Source of the DNA: Streptomyces hundungensis
GTDB taxonomy: Bacteria; Actinomycetota; Actinomycetes; Streptomycetales; Streptomycetaceae
Direction: 5' to 3'
Length of the DNA: 64,000 nt
NCBI RefSeq assembly: GCF_003627815.1
Contig: NZ_CP032698.1
Span: 1,488,001-1,552,000, forward strand
In this document: positions 8,739 to 16,974 of the stretch, piece after piece
How positions within the stretch are numbered: the first letter of the stretch is position 1
Layout: each line of letters opens with the position of its first letter
Notes under the pieces: generated by a model
The model's database searches: none
Told to the model about the DNA's origin: nothing
The model's input: the letters and a program-made list of their open reading frames with translations, nothing else
Made by a program: the position numbers and the translations under genes

Positions 8739-9947
8739 ATGTTCGACACCGAAGACGTAGGCGTGTTCCTCGGCCTGGACGTCGGCAAGACCGCTCATCA
8801 CGGCCATGGGCTCACCCCGGCCGGGAAGAAGGTCTTCGACAAGCCGATGCCCAACAGCGAGCCGAAACTGCGGGCCGTCTTCGACAAGCTGACCGCGAAG
8901 TTCGGCACCGTCCTGGTGATCGTGGACCAGCCCGCCTCCATCGGAGCCCTCCCGCTGACCGTGGCCCGGGACGCGGGCTGCAAGGTCGCCTACCTGCCCG
9001 GACTCGCGATGCGCCGCATCGCCGACCTCTACCCGGGCGAGGCCAAGACCGACGCGAAGGACGCCGCGGTGATCGCGGACGCCGCCCGCACCATGCCGCA
9101 CACGCTGCGCTCTCTGGAGCTGACCGACGAGATCACCGCCGAACTCACCGTCCTGACCGGCTTCGACCAGGACCTCGCCGCCGAGGCAACCCGCACCTCC
9201 AACCGGATACGCGGCCTGCTCACCCAGTTCCACCCCTCGCTGGAACGCGTCCTCGGCCCCCGCCTGGACCACCCCGCCGTCACCTGGCTGCTGGAACGCT
9301 ACGGCTCCCCGGCCGCCCTGCGGAAAGCCGGCCGCCGCAGACTCGTCGAACTCATCCGGCCCAAGGCCCCGCGCATGGCTACCCGGCTGGTCGACGACGT
9401 CTTCGACGCCCTGGACGAACAGACCGTGGTCGTTCCCGGCACCGGCACCCTCGACACGGTCGTGCCCTCCCTGGCCCGATCGCTCGCGGCGGTCCACGAA
9501 CAACGCCGGGCCCTGGAAGCCCAGATCAAAGCCCTGCTGGAGGACCACCCTCTTTCCAAGGTCCTGACCTCGATGCCAGGGGTCGCGGTCAGGACCGCCG
9601 CAGTTCTGCTGGTCACCGTCGGCGACGGCACCAGCTTCCCCACCGCCGCCCACCTGGCCTCCTACGCCGGCCTCGCCCCGACAACGAAGTCCTCGGGGAC
9701 CTCGATCCACGGCGAACACGCACCACGAGGCGGAAACCGGCAGCTCAAACGCGCAATGTTCCTGTCCGCGTTCGCAGCCCTGCACGATCCCGCCTCCCGC
9801 ACCTACTACGACAAATGCCGGGCCCGGGGAAAGACCCACACCCAGGCCCTGCTCCGCCTCGCCCGCCACCGCATCAGCGTCCTGTTCGCCATGCTCCGCG
9901 ACGGCACCTTCTACGAACCACGCGTCCCTGAAGCAGCCGTCGCATGA
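8739..9947 (+). CDS. IS110 family transposase (bridge-RNA-guided DEDD recombinase)
   Basis: 402 residues, full length for the family. The N-terminal RuvC-like DEDD domain shows GVFLGLDVGKTAHH (first Asp), VLVIVDQPASIGAL (second acidic residue is Asp where many family members have Glu) and KTDAKDAAVIADAART (last two Asp). The C-terminal Tnp_20 domain has LTSMPGVAVRTAAVLL and the serine-containing ASYAGLAPTTKSSGTS, then GGNRQLKRAMFLSAF. The ATG at 8739 is chosen over 8589 because the earlier part is noncoding element DNA. No frameshift is seen, so it may be active. Confidence 0.95.
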   Translation: MFDTEDVGVFLGLDVGKTAHHGHGLTPAGKKVFDKPMPNSEPKLRAVFDKLTAKFGTVLVIVDQPASIGALPLTVARDAGCKVAYLPGLAMRRIADLYPGEAKTDAKDAAVIADAARTMPHTLRSLELTDEITAELTVLTGFDQDLAAEATRTSNRIRGLLTQFHPSLERVLGPRLDHPAVTWLLERYGSPAALRKAGRRRLVELIRPKAPRMATRLVDDVFDALDEQTVVVPGTGTLDTVVPSLARSLAAVHEQRRALEAQIKALLEDHPLSKVLTSMPGVAVRTAAVLLVTVGDGTSFPTAAHLASYAGLAPTTKSSGTSIHGEHAPRGGNRQLKRAMFLSAFAALHDPASRTYYDKCRARGKTHTQALLRLARHRISVLFAMLRDGTFYEPRVPEAAVA

Positions 9948-10007
9948 CCAGCTCAGGCTTGACGAAGGACATAGAGGCACCCCCCCCCCCCCCGGGGAGA
10001 GGCGCGG

Positions 10008-10727
10008 TCACTCGTCCTCGTTGCCGCCCCGGGTACATGCCACCACGCCCGCGACATCGACGAACCGGGCCGTGAGCAGGGCCGGGTCGGCGCGGCCGAC
10101 CGCCGAGATGAGGACCTCCGCGGTCTCCCCGACCCCGCCCGTACCGAGCATCTGGAGCCCGACCACGGTGAACCCGCCGCGCTCGCACTGCTTCATCAGC
10201 TCTTGCAGCAGCCCCGGGCGCTGCTCGTAGGCGATCCGGAAGGTGGACGCCACCGCGCGCATCGCGGGCAGCCTGTGGACGAGCGGGCGTACCAGATACG
10301 CGGCGAGGAAGTACGCGGCGGTCGCCAGGACCGCGAGGAGCGGGAGCCCGGCCGCCGCCGCGGCGCCGACGGCTGCCGTCAGCCAGATCGTCGCCGCCGT
10401 GGTGAGCCCCTGGACGGACCCACGGTGCACGAAGATGACCCCCGCGCCGATGAAGCCCACGCCCGACACGATCTGCGCCGCGACGCGCGACGGGTCGAGC
10501 TCGATGGTCCCGGCGTGCAGGACGTCACCGAACCCGTACTTGCTGACCAGCGTGAACAGCGCGGCACCGACGCCGACCGTGGTGTACGTGCGCAGCCCGG
10601 CCGCTTTCTGGCGGATCTCCCGCTCCAGGCCGATCGCCGCGGAGAGCAGGAACGCCAGACCGAACTCGCCCACCTGGAGCCAGCCCTGCCCGCTCGGCTC
10701 CAGCCCCCCGGCCGCCACCAGCACCAT
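10008..10727 (-). CDS. MgtC/SapB family membrane protein
   Basis: 239 residues from ATG 10727, preceded by GGAAGGGG; the 22-residue extension to 10793 is not MgtC-like. About four to five hydrophobic segments carry the family signature FLLSAAIGLEREIRQKAAGLRT and VSGVGFIGAGVIF. The C-terminal 90 residues (VASTFRIAYEQRPGLLQELM onward) look like the ACT-like regulatory domain of longer MgtC proteins. MgtC proteins are associated with growth at low magnesium and with inhibition of ATP synthase in pathogens; the role in Streptomyces is not established. It ends close to the right side of the IS110 element. Confidence 0.9.
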   Translation of the reverse strand: MVLVAAGGLEPSGQGWLQVGEFGLAFLLSAAIGLEREIRQKAAGLRTYTTVGVGAALFTLVSKYGFGDVLHAGTIELDPSRVAAQIVSGVGFIGAGVIFVHRGSVQGLTTAATIWLTAAVGAAAAAGLPLLAVLATAAYFLAAYLVRPLVHRLPAMRAVASTFRIAYEQRPGLLQELMKQCERGGFTVVGLQMLGTGGVGETAEVLISAVGRADPALLTARFVDVAGVVACTRGGNEDE

Positions 10728-10926
10728 CGGGTGCCCCTTCCCACTCGGACCGCGCCCCGCACACGACCAGGCTCTCCCTACCCATACAGCCACATTCCAT
10801 GACGCGCCGCCCGGCCGGAGACGGCGTGAGGACGCGTGACCGGGGGCGGGAGGGGTTCCGTGGGGTGCTCGCGCGGGCGCAACGGGCGCCGTCGGGGCGG
10901 GATTTGGGGCCGCGCGGACATGACGA

Positions 10927-10959
10927 AAGGCCGCAGCGGATTGAATCCGATGCGGCCTT
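10927..10959 (-). terminator. Terminator of tRNA-Pro copy 1
   Basis: 9-bp stem AAGGCCGCA (with TGCGGCCTT at 10951-10959) plus an inner CGGA/TCCG stem, 20 bases beyond the tRNA 3' end. Confidence 0.7.
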
Positions 10960-10973
10960 CGACCTGCGACTCC

Positions 10974-11100
<127 letters not shown>

Positions 11101-11146
11101 CATACCGCACTCCGGCACCGCGACAGGAACGGGGGAGAATCGGGGC

Positions 11147-11632
11147 ATGGAGAGTTCCGCACGCCGCGATCGTGATGCCGAGGGGCGGGCCCGCAACGCC
11201 CGCCCGAGGGACGGGCTCGGGCGGCCGTTGCCCTACGGCGCCGACGGGGTGGCCCGTCAGCCGGAGGGGGTGCGCAGGACGCCCGAGCAGTCGCTGCGGG
11301 AGGCGCAGCGCCTGTTGGACGCGGGGATGCCGTTCCACGCGCACGAGGTGTTCGAGGACGCGTGGAAGTCCGGGCCCGCCCAGGAGGAGCCGCTGTGGCG
11401 GGGGTTGGCGCAGCTCGCGGTCGGTCTCACCCATGCCGCACGCGGCAACGCCAGGGGCGGCGCCTCGCTCCTGGAGCGGGGCACGGGTTCGCTCGCCCGG
11501 TACGCGGCCGAGGAGGGCGTACCGACGTACGGAATCGACCTGGACGGCCTAGCGCGGTGGGCACGGGCCCTCGCGGACCGGCTGCCGGACCCGGTGGACG
11601 CGGCGACGCAGGCGCCCCGGCTCACGCGCTGA
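11147..11632 (+). CDS. DUF309 domain protein
   Basis: 161 residues from ATG 11147 with GGGGGAG upstream; the longer in-frame start at 11093 falls in the tRNA promoter repeat. Family hallmarks are PFHAHEVFEDAWK near residue 65 and WRGLAQLAVGLTHAARGN, with conserved His and Glu residues. DUF309 proteins are helical-bundle proteins of unknown biochemical role. Convergent with lutC. Confidence 0.85.
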   Translation: MESSARRDRDAEGRARNARPRDGLGRPLPYGADGVARQPEGVRRTPEQSLREAQRLLDAGMPFHAHEVFEDAWKSGPAQEEPLWRGLAQLAVGLTHAARGNARGGASLLERGTGSLARYAAEEGVPTYGIDLDGLARWARALADRLPDPVDAATQAPRLTR

Positions 11633-11674
11633 GCCCGTCGCGCGACCCCGTTCGCGCCGCCGGTCCTCCCCCGC

Positions 11675-12304
11675 TCACTCGCCGACCAGCACCACTTCCA
11701 GGGTGCGGGGACCGTGGACGCCCTCCACGCGGTCGAGTTCGATGTCGCTGGTGGCGGACGGGCCCGAGATCCAGGTGAGCGGGCGGCGGGGATCGAGGCG
11801 AAGCATCGCCTGCGGGACGGACGCGACGAGCTGGTGCGGGATCCGTACGACACAGATGTGGTGGTCCGGCACGAGGGTGATGCGGCGCCGGCCCTGATCG
11901 GGGCCCGCGTCCAGGACGAGGGTGCCGGTCTCCGCGATGGCGAGCGCGCAGCCGGTGACCACGCTGTCCACGGCGTCGAGTTCGGCCGCGGTGGCGTCCG
12001 GGGTGTCCTCCACACGGACGCACGTGGTGTGCGCCAGCCACTCGGGCGGCAGGCCTGCCGGCGCCAGCACGCTCGCCGACCCGCGTGCGCCGAGGAGGCG
12101 GCCGATCAGCGGGCCCACCCCGGCCGGGTCCGTGCGGTGGACGAGGGCGCGGTAGTCGGCGAGGTTCTCGTGCAGCAGGTCGAGGAGGGCCGCCGGGTCG
12201 TCGGGGGTGTGGCTCGTCAGGTAGTCGCGGGCGGCGGGGGGAGCCTCGGGGGCGCCGTCCACCGCGGCCCGGACGCGGGCCAGGATGCGGTCGCGTGCGC
12301 TCAT
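11675..12304 (-). CDS. lutC: Lactate utilization protein C (LUD domain)
   Basis: 209 residues, last gene of lutABC. The LUD domain covers most of the protein; the CALAIAETGTLVLDAG motif matches the conserved ETGT signature, followed by ITLVPDHHICVV. The ATG overlaps the lutB stop in ATGA, so coupling is tight. LutABC is an iron-sulfur oxidase complex that converts L-lactate to pyruvate in the cytoplasm. No lactate permease or GntR-type lutR is adjacent, so control must come from elsewhere or from a promoter before lutA. Confidence 0.92.
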   Translation of the reverse strand: MSARDRILARVRAAVDGAPEAPPAARDYLTSHTPDDPAALLDLLHENLADYRALVHRTDPAGVGPLIGRLLGARGSASVLAPAGLPPEWLAHTTCVRVEDTPDATAAELDAVDSVVTGCALAIAETGTLVLDAGPDQGRRRITLVPDHHICVVRIPHQLVASVPQAMLRLDPRRPLTWISGPSATSDIELDRVEGVHGPRTLEVVLVGE

Positions 12305-13719
12305 GTGCGGTTCTTCCTCCACCAGTCGCGGAAGGGTTCTTCGGGGAGTTCCGGCAGATCGCGGCTCTCGGTCCAGGCCCCCGCGCCCGGTGGGCGCTTG
12401 GGGTGCAGCGCGCGGGTCCTGAGCGCCGCCCGCTCCCCCGCCGCCATGACCGCGGGGTGGTCCATGACCCAACTGGCCGCCTTCATCGCCGCCTTCTCCA
12501 GTCGGTGCCCCGGGCCGCCCTGCTCGGCGACCTTCTCACGGAGGTGGACCAGGACCTCCGGGATGTCGATCGCGACGGGGCACACCTCGTAGCAGGCCCC
12601 GCACAGTGAGGAGGCGTACGGCAGCGACGCGTCGATCTCGCTGGTGGTGCCCCGGAGTTGGGGGGTGAGGATGGCGCCGATGGGGCCGGGGTAGACCGAG
12701 CCGTAGGCGTGCCCGCCGGCCCGTTCGTACACCGGGCACACATTGAGGCAGGCCGAGCAGCGGATGCAGCGCAGTGCCTGGCGGCCGATGTCGTCGGCGA
12801 GGGCGTCGGTGCGGCCGTTGTCGAGCAGCACCAGATGGAAGGTCCGCGGCCCGTCGCCGTCGGTGGTGCCGGTCCACATGCTGGTGTACGGGTTCATGCG
12901 CTCGGCGGTCGAGGAGCGCGGCAGGGTCTGGAGGAACACCTCCAGGTCCTGCCAGGTGGGGACCACCTTCTCGATGCCGACGACCGAGATAAGGGTCTCG
13001 GGCAGCGTCAGGCACATGCGGCCGTTGCCCTCGGATTCGAAGACGACCAGGGTTCCCGTCTCGGCGACCATGAAGTTGGCGCCGGAGATGGCGACCTTGG
13101 CCCGCAGGAACTTCTCGCGCAGGTGCAGCCGGGCGGCCTCCGCGAGGTCGGCGGGCTCCTCGGTGAGGCCGTCCGGGGCGGGCCTGCCCCAACTGGCCAT
13201 CTTTTCCCGGAAGATGTCCCTGATCTCGCCCCGGTTGCGGTGGATGGCCGGGACCAGGATGTGCGAGGGCCGGTCGTCGCCGAGCTGGACGATGAGTTCG
13301 GCGAGGTCGGTCTCGTAGGCGTGGATGCCTTCGGCGGCGAGCGCCTCGTTGAGGCCGATCTCCTGGGTGGCCATCGACTTGACCTTGACCACCTCGCTCT
13401 CCCCGGTGGCTTTGACGAGCTCCCCGACGATGCGGTTGGCCTCGTCCGCGTCGGCCGCCCAGTGCACGATGCCGCCGGCGGCGGTGACCGACTCCTCCAA
13501 CTGCACCAGATAGCGGTCGAGATGGCGCAGGGTGTGGTCCTTGATGCGCCGGCCCGCCTCGCGCAGCTCCTGCCAGTCGGCGAGCTCGGCGACCGCCGTG
13601 GCCCGCTTGTCGCGGATGGTGTGCGTGGCGTGCCGCAGATTGCCGCGCAGCGTTTCGTCGCGTACGGCGTCGCGGGCGGCCTTGGGGAACGCGGGCATGC
13701 CGACGAAGGTGCCGCTCAT
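12301..13719 (-). CDS. lutB: Lactate utilization protein B, iron-sulfur LUD protein
   Basis: 472 residues, normal for LutB. The N-terminal LUD domain has VKVKSMATQEIGLNEAL and AETGTLVVFESEGNGR. Two 4Fe-4S motifs follow: CIRCSACLNVCPVY and CGACYEVCPVAIDIPEVL. A short C-terminal tail (GMAWXXK type, here FRDWWRKN) is also typical of the family. ATGA overlaps join it to lutA before and lutC after, so the three are made as one unit. Confidence 0.95.
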   Translation of the reverse strand: MSGTFVGMPAFPKAARDAVRDETLRGNLRHATHTIRDKRATAVAELADWQELREAGRRIKDHTLRHLDRYLVQLEESVTAAGGIVHWAADADEANRIVGELVKATGESEVVKVKSMATQEIGLNEALAAEGIHAYETDLAELIVQLGDDRPSHILVPAIHRNRGEIRDIFREKMASWGRPAPDGLTEEPADLAEAARLHLREKFLRAKVAISGANFMVAETGTLVVFESEGNGRMCLTLPETLISVVGIEKVVPTWQDLEVFLQTLPRSSTAERMNPYTSMWTGTTDGDGPRTFHLVLLDNGRTDALADDIGRQALRCIRCSACLNVCPVYERAGGHAYGSVYPGPIGAILTPQLRGTTSEIDASLPYASSLCGACYEVCPVAIDIPEVLVHLREKVAEQGGPGHRLEKAAMKAASWVMDHPAVMAAGERAALRTRALHPKRPPGAGAWTESRDLPELPEEPFRDWWRKNRT

Positions 13720-14471
13720 ACGTGGGGCTCCGCTTTCGTGCTGAGGAGGATCTCGGCGATGTGGAGGGCCCGCATCGGGGCGTCCTGGCGGTGGAGGATG
13801 CCACCGAGGTGCATGAGGCAGGAGTTGTCGGCGCCGCACAGCACCTCGGCTCCGGTGGCGGCGGCGTCGCGCACCTTGTCGGCGCCCATGGCCGTGGAGA
13901 CGTCCGGGTTCTTGACGGCGAAGGTGCCGCCGAAGCCGCAGCACTCCTCGGCGCCGGGCAGTTCGCGCAGATCGAGGCCCTCGACGGCCTGGAGGAGCCG
14001 GCGCGGCCGGTCGCCCAGGCCCAGCAGGCGCAGGCCGTGGCAGGAGGGGTGGTAGGTGACGGTGTGCGGGAAGTACGCGCCGACGTCGGTCACCCCCAGC
14101 ACGTCGACGAGGAACTCGGTCAGCTCGTACACGCGGGGCGCCAGCGAGGTCGCGATCGCGCCGAGGCCCGCGTCCCGGCCTTCGGCGGCGGCCCGGCGGG
14201 CCATGCGGGGGTAGGCGTCCCGGACCATCGCGGCGCAGGAGCCGGAGGGGGTGACGATGTGGTCGTAGCCCTCGAAGACCCGTCCCATCCGGCGCACCAG
14301 GACTTCGGTCTCATGGCGGTAGCCGGTGTTGAACTGGGGCTGCCCGCAACACGTCTGCCCGGCCGGGAAGTCGACCTCGACCCCCAGCCGTTCGAGCAGC
14401 TTGACCGTCGCGACACCGGTGGCCGGGTACACCGCGTCATTGACGCAGGTGACGAAGAGTGCGACTCGCAT
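13716..14471 (-). CDS. lutA: Lactate utilization protein A, cysteine-rich CCG-domain protein
   Basis: 251 residues, first gene of the operon. Two cysteine-rich CCG domains, as in heterodisulfide-reductase and glycolate-oxidase iron-sulfur subunits: CVNDAVYP with GQTCCGQPQFNTGY, and YHPSCHGLRLLGLGD with GAEECCGFGGTFAVKNP, then CGADNSCLMHLGG. These bind iron-sulfur clusters that carry electrons from lactate oxidation. The ATG at 14471 is chosen because family members begin MRVALFVTC; an upstream in-frame extension to 14594 is spurious. Confidence 0.95.
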   Translation of the reverse strand: MRVALFVTCVNDAVYPATGVATVKLLERLGVEVDFPAGQTCCGQPQFNTGYRHETEVLVRRMGRVFEGYDHIVTPSGSCAAMVRDAYPRMARRAAAEGRDAGLGAIATSLAPRVYELTEFLVDVLGVTDVGAYFPHTVTYHPSCHGLRLLGLGDRPRRLLQAVEGLDLRELPGAEECCGFGGTFAVKNPDVSTAMGADKVRDAAATGAEVLCGADNSCLMHLGGILHRQDAPMRALHIAEILLSTKAEPHV

Positions 14472-14619
14472 GGTCGGAGGATATGTCGCGCGAGGCGTCC
14501 ACGACAGGACCGCGATCGACGGAGATTGCTCCGCAATCGGGACAAGAGGGCAGCGACGGGATGGCCAGACATCGGACAACTGGCGTACCAGCAAAGCTTA
14601 TTGAGGGGGAACCGATGTC

Positions 14620-15879
14620 TCACCACACCAGCGGGAGTTCCTCCGGCGAGCGGTGGATCATCGTGGGGCGCATGACGACGGGTCTCTCCTCGGCGAGGCG
14701 CACCCCCGGCAGGCGGCTCGTCAGCAGCTCCAGGGTGATCCGGAGCTGTTCGCGGGCCAGGGTCGAGCCGGGACAGCCGTGCACGCCGTATCCGAAGGCG
14801 AGGTGGCGCGCGGGCGGGCGGGTGATGTCGAAGACGTCGGGGCGTTCATGGCGGCTCGGGTCGCGATTGGCGGACCCGTAGGCGACGAACACCACGGCGC
14901 CGGTGGGGAGTTCGGTGCCGGACAGCACGACCGGGCGGGTGGTGATGCGGCGAAATCCCTGGATCGGGCTGTCGTAGCGGGCGGCCTCCTCGACGGCGCC
15001 GGGAATCAACTCCGGCTTCTCGCAGAGCAGTTCCCACTGGGTGGGGTGGTGCATCAGGTGCAGCAGTGTCGTGCCGATCAGCGCGCTCGTGGTGAGGTGC
15101 CCGGCGAGCAGGAAGTTCTGTAGGTGGGCGACCATCTCGTGGCGCTCGTCCAGGGTGAGTTCGACCATCGGCGACTCGCCGCCCGGCGCCAGTGCGCCGA
15201 TCAGGGCGCTGCACAGGTCGTCCTGGGGGCGGGCATGGCGTTCGCGTACGTAGGTGTCGAGCAGGTGCTGCATGGCTACGACGTCGCGGGCGGCGGCGAG
15301 TTGGTCCGCCTCGGGCATCGGGCGGAACAGGAGCTGTTCGGCGCGGTGGCCGCCGTGCACGGCCAGCGGCACGTCCGCCGGGTCGAGGCCGATGAGGCGG
15401 CCGATCACCTGGCCGGGCAGTTGAAGGGCGAACTCCGCCATCAGATCGGCCGAGCCGCGCTCGACGAAGGCGTCGATCAGCGCGGTCGCGCGCTCCGCCA
15501 CGTACGGCACGATCGCGGCGACGCGCGCGGGTGAGAGGCCGTGCACGATCGGGGCGCGCAGCCGCTGGTGCATGGCACCGTCGGAGGTGACCACGACGGG
15601 ACGGCCGCCGAACCCCCGGCCCATCTCGGCGAGCACGGTGGGCCCGGGCAGGACGTCGGGGCGCAGCGCGTTGGCGGAGGAGAACGCCTCGGGGCGGCGC
15701 AGGACTTCGCGCACGTCCGCGTCGCGGGCCACCAGCCAGGCGTCGAGCTCGGGCACGAAGGTCAGGCCCTCGGCGCGCCGGGCCCGCGCATAGTGCGGAT
15801 AGGGGTCGCGCTGGAGCGCGTCGAGCCGAGCGTGCTCATGCCTGTCCACAGGCCCATCGTCTATGACGTCCGGCCACAT
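14620..15879 (-). CDS. Cytochrome P450 with altered I-helix motif
   Basis: 419 residues, standard for a bacterial class I P450. The haem-binding loop FGYGVHGCPG gives the Cys ligand; EEAARYD is the ExxR motif; the I helix reads LAGHLTTSALIG, with Leu in the position that is usually Asp or Glu before the conserved Thr. The ATG at 15879 is uncertain because no clear RBS precedes it; GTG 15849 is an alternative. No ferredoxin or reductase gene lies beside it. It follows the aldolase gene on the same strand by 80 bases but need not be functionally linked. Substrate unknown. Confidence 0.9.
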   Translation of the reverse strand: MWPDVIDDGPVDRHEHARLDALQRDPYPHYARARRAEGLTFVPELDAWLVARDADVREVLRRPEAFSSANALRPDVLPGPTVLAEMGRGFGGRPVVVTSDGAMHQRLRAPIVHGLSPARVAAIVPYVAERATALIDAFVERGSADLMAEFALQLPGQVIGRLIGLDPADVPLAVHGGHRAEQLLFRPMPEADQLAAARDVVAMQHLLDTYVRERHARPQDDLCSALIGALAPGGESPMVELTLDERHEMVAHLQNFLLAGHLTTSALIGTTLLHLMHHPTQWELLCEKPELIPGAVEEAARYDSPIQGFRRITTRPVVLSGTELPTGAVVFVAYGSANRDPSRHERPDVFDITRPPARHLAFGYGVHGCPGSTLAREQLRITLELLTSRLPGVRLAEERPVVMRPTMIHRSPEELPLVW

Positions 15880-15959
15880 CGGAAGAGCGCCGGACGGGCG
15901 GAACGTGGCGCTTTCGCCACCGGGGCCCCGACGGGGCTCCGATGGCGGCCGCGGGCGCC

Positions 15960-16817
15960 TCAGACGGCCCGGTCGAGCACTCCGATGAGGCGGGTGACGG
16001 TCTCGGCCATCGCCTGACGGCCGACCGTCAGATAGGTCCGGGCGTCGACCGCCTCGGGGTGGGCGGCGAGATAGGCGCGGATGGCGTCGGTCATGGCGAT
16101 GTTCAGCGCGGTGCCGATGTTGACCTTGGCGATGCCGCCGGCCACCGCGGCCGACAGCGCCTCGTCCGGGACGCCGGAGGAGCCGTGCAGGACGAGCGGC
16201 ACGCGCAGGGCGTCGTCGAGCCGGGCGAGGAGGGCGTGGTCCAGCTCGGCGGTGCGCGAGGTCATGGCGTGGGTGCTGCCGATGGCGACGGCGAGCGCGT
16301 CGACGCCGGACTCGGCGACGAACTGCCGCGCCTGGCCGGGGTCGGTGCGCGCGCCGGGCGCGTGGGCGTCCAGCGGAGGCTTGCCGTCCTTGCCGCCGAC
16401 CTCCCCCAACTCGGCCTCGATCCACAGCCCTTGGGTGTGCGCCCAATCGGCGGCGGCGCGGGTCGCGGCCAGGTTCTCCTCGTACGGCAGGTGGGCGGCG
16501 TCGTACATGGCGGAGCTGAAGCCGGCGTCGGCGGCCTGGCGCAGCAGTTCGTCCTGTTTGACGTGGTCGAGGTGGAGCGCGACCGGGACGCCGGCGGCCT
16601 CGGCGGCGGCCGCGGCGGCGCGGGCGAGCGGCAGGACCCGGCCGTAGCGGAACTTGACCACGTTCTCGCTGACCTGGAGGACGACCGGGGACTTGGCGGC
16701 CTCGGCGCCGGCGATCACGGCCTCGGCGTGTTCCAGCGTGATGATGTTGAAGGCCGCGACGGCGCGCCGCTTGACCGCGGCCTCGGCGACGAGCGTCCCG
16801 GTTCTGGCGAGTGGCAT
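15960..16817 (-). CDS. Class II fructose/tagatose-bisphosphate aldolase family protein
   Basis: 285 residues. Zinc-dependent class II aldolase: AAFNIITLEHAEAVI at the start, the LHLDHVKQDELL motif with the zinc His and catalytic Asp, WIEAELGEVGG, LAVAIGSTHA, LVLHGSSGVP and GIAKVNIGTALN. The length and motif set are closer to GatY/KbaY (tagatose-1,6-bisphosphate) than to longer FbaA enzymes. With the SIS isomerase upstream and a DeoR regulator, it probably cleaves a ketose bisphosphate in amino-sugar or hexose catabolism. Specificity for tagatose over fructose is inferred. Confidence 0.85.
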   Translation of the reverse strand: MPLARTGTLVAEAAVKRRAVAAFNIITLEHAEAVIAGAEAAKSPVVLQVSENVVKFRYGRVLPLARAAAAAAEAAGVPVALHLDHVKQDELLRQAADAGFSSAMYDAAHLPYEENLAATRAAADWAHTQGLWIEAELGEVGGKDGKPPLDAHAPGARTDPGQARQFVAESGVDALAVAIGSTHAMTSRTAELDHALLARLDDALRVPLVLHGSSGVPDEALSAAVAGGIAKVNIGTALNIAMTDAIRAYLAAHPEAVDARTYLTVGRQAMAETVTRLIGVLDRAV

Positions 16818-16846
16818 CAGTGCTTCCCCTTCACCTGTGTCACGTA

Positions 16847-16936
16847 GTGCGGTGTCGCGCGGTGCGGTGTCGCGCGGTGCGGTGCCGCGCGGTGCGGTGC
16901 CGCGCGGTGCGGTGCCGCGCGGTCCGGTGCCGCATG
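16847..16936. repeat. Six tandem copies of a 15-bp repeat
   Basis: Units of GTGCGGTGTCGCGCG and GTGCGGTGCCGCGCG, the last degenerate, in the 157-base gap between the SIS isomerase gene and the aldolase gene. Each unit can form a small hairpin (GCGG/CCGC). It lies within the presumed operon, just before the aldolase RBS region. Confidence 0.9.
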
Positions 16937-16974
16937 GCTCCGCGTCACGTCGTTCGGTGTCACGGCTCGCCCGC

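Larger units (their letters stand above)
8480..9979 (+). mobile_element. IS110-family insertion sequence in a poly-C tract
   Basis: A complete transposase gene with about 260 bases of noncoding DNA before it and about 30 after it. The element is bounded by C-runs of 10 (8470-8479) and 14 (9980-9993). No terminal inverted repeats were noted, as usual for IS110. The exact ends cannot be fixed inside the C-runs. Removing it would join the two C-runs in the gap between the rhomboid-like gene and the convergent mgtC-like gene, so no gene is disrupted. Confidence 0.8.

Noticed and set aside
8481..9980. A 499-residue minus-strand frame across the IS110 element
   Set aside because: It is the antisense of the well-supported transposase gene; the product is Gly/Val/Asp-rich with no family motif.
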